DNA of 64,000 nucleotides, taken from the NCBI RefSeq assembly GCF_008843165.1, contig NZ_CP044427.1:2852001-2916000 (forward strand), read 5' to 3'. The DNA comes from Ornithinimicrobium pratense. GTDB lineage: Bacteria > Actinomycetota > Actinomycetes > Actinomycetales > Dermatophilaceae. The stretch's first letter is position 1; every line of letters begins with the position of its first letter. Shown here one piece after another: positions 61,074 to 64,000 of this stretch. The position numbers and the translations under genes are program-made. Below the pieces are notes generated by a model. That model was not told the DNA's origin, made no database searches, and saw only the letters and a list, made by a program, of their open reading frames with translations.

Positions 61074-61850
61074 ATGACCAGCACCCAGTCCCGCATCTCC
61101 GTCGAGCTCGTCCCCCGCAGCGTGGAGTCCGTCCGCACGGAGATGGCGCAGGTTCGTGCGCACCTGCCCTGGGTGGACACCATCAACATCCCGGACCTGC
61201 TCAAGTTCGAGCTGCGCAGCTGGGAGGCGACCCGGGTCGCCGGGCAGGCCGTGCGGCGCCCGGACGGCACGGCATACCGCCGTATCCCGCACATCCGGGC
61301 CACGGACGTCAACCCGGACGCGCCGCTGCCGATGGGCCAGGACCTGCTCGACCAGGGTGTGGACGAGGTGCTGGTGGTCTCCGGCGACCACGGTGACTAC
61401 TTCACCCACCAGACCTATCCGGTGGACGCGGTCGACGTCATCCGCAGGTTCCGCGCCGAGCTGCCGCAGCTGAGGGTCTACGCGGGCCTGGACCCCTACC
61501 GGACGGGCATTGCGCAGGAGATGCGCTACCTGGAGCGCAAGCTGGCAGCCGGGGCAACCGGGATCTTCACCCAGCCGTTCTTCGACACCCACCTCATGGC
61601 CGCGTGGGCGGGGATCTTGCCGCGCGGCGTGGAGGTCTGGTGGGGTGCCACGACGGTGACCACGAAAGGCGCCGCGGGGTACTGGCGCCGGCGCAACCTC
61701 GTCGCCTTCCCGACCAGCTTCGCGCCGACGATCGAGTGGCAGCGCGACTTCGCCCGTCGCGCCATCGACTTCGCTCGCGAGCGCGACCAGCACATCTACC
61801 TCATGCCGGTCCGCACCTCGGTGACGGACTACCTGGCCGGCGTCCTCTGA
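61074..61850 (+). CDS. MetF-like methylenetetrahydrofolate reductase-family protein
   Basis: This 258-aa TIM-barrel protein carries ISVELVPRSVESVRTEM near the N-terminus, VDEVLVVSGDHGDYF, AGLDPYRTGIAQEMRYLERK and GATGIFTQPFFDTHLMAAW, a FAD-enzyme barrel pattern like MetF. It is about 40 residues shorter than typical MetF, and several FAD contacts are not obvious. It may be a divergent reductase or a related enzyme. Location near metH suggests a link to 5-methyl-THF supply. A CAGACT box lies 8 nt before ATG 61074. Confidence 0.7.
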   Translation: MTSTQSRISVELVPRSVESVRTEMAQVRAHLPWVDTINIPDLLKFELRSWEATRVAGQAVRRPDGTAYRRIPHIRATDVNPDAPLPMGQDLLDQGVDEVLVVSGDHGDYFTHQTYPVDAVDVIRRFRAELPQLRVYAGLDPYRTGIAQEMRYLERKLAAGATGIFTQPFFDTHLMAAWAGILPRGVEVWWGATTVTTKGAAGYWRRRNLVAFPTSFAPTIEWQRDFARRAIDFARERDQHIYLMPVRTSVTDYLAGVL

Positions 61851-61870
61851 CCCCGACAGAACACCTCCTG

Positions 61871-64000
61871 TCAGAGGCGGCGGAAGGCGGTCGCCAGCAG
61901 GACCGGCTCTCCGGCCAGGTCGCTGGCGTCCAGGTCGCACTCCGCCTCGATGACCCAGTCCAGGTCGCCCTCAGGGTCGGCCACGGTCTGCACGACCCGC
62001 CAGACCCGGGCGCCCTGACCGTCGCCGATCTGGGCCTGCTCGGCGGGCACCGGCTCCATCCGCAGGTGCTGGGGCCCGCGGGCGTCGGCATCCAGGACCA
62101 CCTGGTCGTGCGCGTCGTAGTAGCCCCCCACGGCGCCGTCCCAGTCCTCCCGGGTCATCAGCGGCTCCACGGCCGGCTCGGGCAGGGCCGCGACCTGGGC
62201 CTCAAGGTCGCCCAACGCCTCCCAGGCGTCGTGGGCGACCAGTTCCACACGCCGCCACATCGCCTTGCGGAGCATGACCCGGAAGGCCCGCTCGTTGCCG
62301 GTGACCGGACGCACCGGCACTGGCGGCGCACCGGCGGCCTCGCGTGCAGCGGCGGCGGCGACCAGCTCCGGGTCGGTCAGCGCCTCCCACTCCTCCAGCA
62401 GCGAGGAGTCGGTCTGCCGGATCGTCTCCCCCAGCCAGTGCACGAGGTCGTGCAGCTCCTCGGTGTAGGCCGACTCGGGCACCGTCTGCCGCAGGGTGCG
62501 GTAGGCGTCGGTGAGGTAGCGCAGCACCACGCCCTCGGACCGGGCCAGCTGGTAGTAGCCGACGAACTCGGTGAAGCTCATCGCCCGTTCCCACATGTCG
62601 CGGACGATGGCCTTGGGTGACAGCGCGTCCTCGCGGACCCAGGGGTGGGACTGCCGGTACATCGCCAGCGTGCCCTCCAGCAGCTCGGCCAGGGGGCGGG
62701 GCCAGGTGACCTCGTCCAGCAGGGCCATCCGCTCGTCGTACTCGATCCCGTCGGCCTTCATCTGGGCCACCGCCTCGCCGCGAGCCTTGTAGCGCTGCGC
62801 GGTGAGGATCGGCATCGGGTCATCCAGCACGGACTCGACCACCGAGAGCACGTCGAGGGCATAGGAGGGCGAGTCGCGGTCGAAGAGCTCCAGTGCGGCC
62901 AGGGCGAAGGGGGCCAACGGCTGGTTGAGCGCGAAGTTGTCCGCCACGCCGGGGGCCAGGTCGAGGGTCCGTCCGTCGGGCCCAGGGCTCTGGCGGCGCA
63001 CCAGCACCCCGGTGTCAAGCATCGAGCGGCCCAGCGCGATCGCCCGCCGCTGCAGCCGCGCCTGCGCCGCCGGCGTCTCGTGGTTGTCCCGCAGCAGCCG
63101 GGCCAGGTTGGTCACGGGGTCCCCCTGCCGGGCGACGACGTTGAGGATCGTGGAGTGGTCGACCTTCATCCGGGACTGCAGCGACTCGGGGGCCGCACCG
63201 ACGAGCTTGGCGTAGGTCTGCTCGGACCACGAGATGAACCCCTCCGGGGGCTTCCTGCGCTGCACCTTCTTCAGCTTCTTGGGGTCGTCGCCGGCCTTGG
63301 CCAGGTTGCGGGCGTTCTCGACGGCGTGCTCGGGCGCCTGGACCACGACATACCCAGCCGTGTCGTAGCCCGCCCGCCCGGCCCGGCCCGCGATCTGGTG
63401 GAACTCGCGGGCGCGCAGCACCCGGGAGCGCGAGCCGTCGTACTTGGCCAGCCCGGTGAACAGCACCGTGCGGATGGGCACGTTGATCCCCACCCCGAGG
63501 GTGTCTGTGCCGCAGATGACCTTCAGCAGCCCGTCCTGGGCCAGCTGCTCGACCAGGCGGCGGTAGCGCGGCAGCATCCCCGCGTGGTGCACCCCGATCC
63601 CGGCGCGCACCAGCTGGGACAGGGTGCGCCCGAAGCCGGCGGTGAATCTGAAGGCCCCGATCCGCTCGCGGATCGCCTCCTTCTCCTCGGCGCTGACCAG
63701 CCGGGGCAGCGAAAGCAGCGACTGGGCCCGCTCCAGCGTCTCCCGCTGGGTGAAGTGCACGACGTAGATCGGGGCCTGGCGCTCCTCCAGCAGGGTCTGG
63801 ATGGTGTCCGGGAGCGGCGTCATCGCCATCTCCTCGCCGAAGTGCAGCGGCACCGGCCGCTCGGCGCCGGCCACCAGCGCGGTCTCCCTCCCGGTCCGCC
63901 GGGCCAGGTCCTCCTCGAAGCGGGCGGTCTCGCCCAGCGTGGCCGACATCAGCACGAACTGCGCCTGCGTCAGGGTGAGCAGCGGCACCTGCCAGGCCCA
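61871..64000 (-). CDS. DEAD/DEAH-box helicase, DUF3516 type (partial, N-terminus beyond the right edge)
   Basis: The frame is open from 64000 to the stop at 61871, so 709 C-terminal residues are present. The first seen is motif III (LMSATLGETARFEEDL). The helicase C-terminal domain follows, with YVVHFTQRETLERAQSLL, CGTDTLGVGINVPIRTVLFT and motif VI HQIAGRAGRAGYDTAGYVV. About 450 residues of DUF3516-type C-terminal region come after it. Walker A and DEAD boxes lie outside the window. Such Ski2-like proteins are probably RNA or DNA helicases. Substrate unknown. Confidence 0.88.
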   Translation of the reverse strand, partial: WAWQVPLLTLTQAQFVLMSATLGETARFEEDLARRTGRETALVAGAERPVPLHFGEEMAMTPLPDTIQTLLEERQAPIYVVHFTQRETLERAQSLLSLPRLVSAEEKEAIRERIGAFRFTAGFGRTLSQLVRAGIGVHHAGMLPRYRRLVEQLAQDGLLKVICGTDTLGVGINVPIRTVLFTGLAKYDGSRSRVLRAREFHQIAGRAGRAGYDTAGYVVVQAPEHAVENARNLAKAGDDPKKLKKVQRRKPPEGFISWSEQTYAKLVGAAPESLQSRMKVDHSTILNVVARQGDPVTNLARLLRDNHETPAAQARLQRRAIALGRSMLDTGVLVRRQSPGPDGRTLDLAPGVADNFALNQPLAPFALAALELFDRDSPSYALDVLSVVESVLDDPMPILTAQRYKARGEAVAQMKADGIEYDERMALLDEVTWPRPLAELLEGTLAMYRQSHPWVREDALSPKAIVRDMWERAMSFTEFVGYYQLARSEGVVLRYLTDAYRTLRQTVPESAYTEELHDLVHWLGETIRQTDSSLLEEWEALTDPELVAAAAAREAAGAPPVPVRPVTGNERAFRVMLRKAMWRRVELVAHDAWEALGDLEAQVAALPEPAVEPLMTREDWDGAVGGYYDAHDQVVLDADARGPQHLRMEPVPAEQAQIGDGQGARVWRVVQTVADPEGDLDWVIEAECDLDASDLAGEPVLLATAFRRL

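Overview
The window is high-GC DNA (roughly 70% by eye) from an actinobacterium, most likely of the order Micrococcales (Intrasporangiaceae/Ornithinimicrobium-like; this placement is inference). The lineage markers are mycothiol genes (mshA, mshD and a mycothiol-dependent formaldehyde dehydrogenase), CarD, SenX3/RegX3 with PhoU, a GlnR-type regulator beside mshD, an Rpf-like muralytic enzyme, and many genes that appear to be leaderless. About 53 protein genes and one tRNA are supported.

Layout. (1) 1-1076: the edge of an integrative element. A tyrosine integrase open at the left border is followed by three phased 8-bp repeats and a tRNA-Thr(TGT). (2) 1184-6808: an Rpf-like transglycosylase with a Crp-type site, a membrane Ser/Thr kinase, and otsA-otsB for trehalose. 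(3) 6858-13374: a maltose-type ABC importer operon (malE-malF-malG-lacI), divergent from an msiK/ugpC-type ATPase and sharing a repeat-rich control region with it. (4) 13485-18796: a DUF4032 protein, a one-lobe binding protein coupled to a cation transporter, rlmB and cysS. (5) 18797-30324: an accessory block that separates cysS-rlmB from carD-ispD-ispF, genes that are contiguous in Mycobacterium tuberculosis. It carries two AbiEi-like genes, each bordered by palindromic and tandem repeats and preceded by DnaA-box-like 9-mers, plus GPP34, GH31, SDR, AMIN-like, MBL, mscR and an acyl-CoA ligase. (6) 30325-39899: ispF-ispD-carD, an LpqE-like lipoprotein, phoU with a PHO box, senX3-regX3, gpmA, a YbjN protein and mshA. 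(7) 40072-49358: a cupin, a four-gene overlapping set (ygfZ, BKACE, asparaginase, dtd), an LCP ligase, nitrobindin, glnR, mshD and a MutT1-like gene. (8) 49739-55766: treY-treZ and an FNT channel. (9) 55816-64000: metH broken by one missing base, two related lipoproteins, a MetF-like gene, and a DUF3516-type helicase open at the right border.

Themes. Two complete or near-complete trehalose routes (OtsAB and TreYZ), a maltose-type importer and a GH31 glycosidase point to active alpha-glucan and trehalose metabolism. Phosphate control (PhoU, SenX3/RegX3), nitrogen control (GlnR) and Crp-type sites provide the regulatory layer. Tandem repeats of 15, 21, 22, 42 and 56 bp are unusually common. One 22-bp array lies inside ispD and is translated in all three frames. 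The best candidate for something undescribed is the pair of repeat-bordered AbiEi-like genes with DnaA-box-like upstream motifs.
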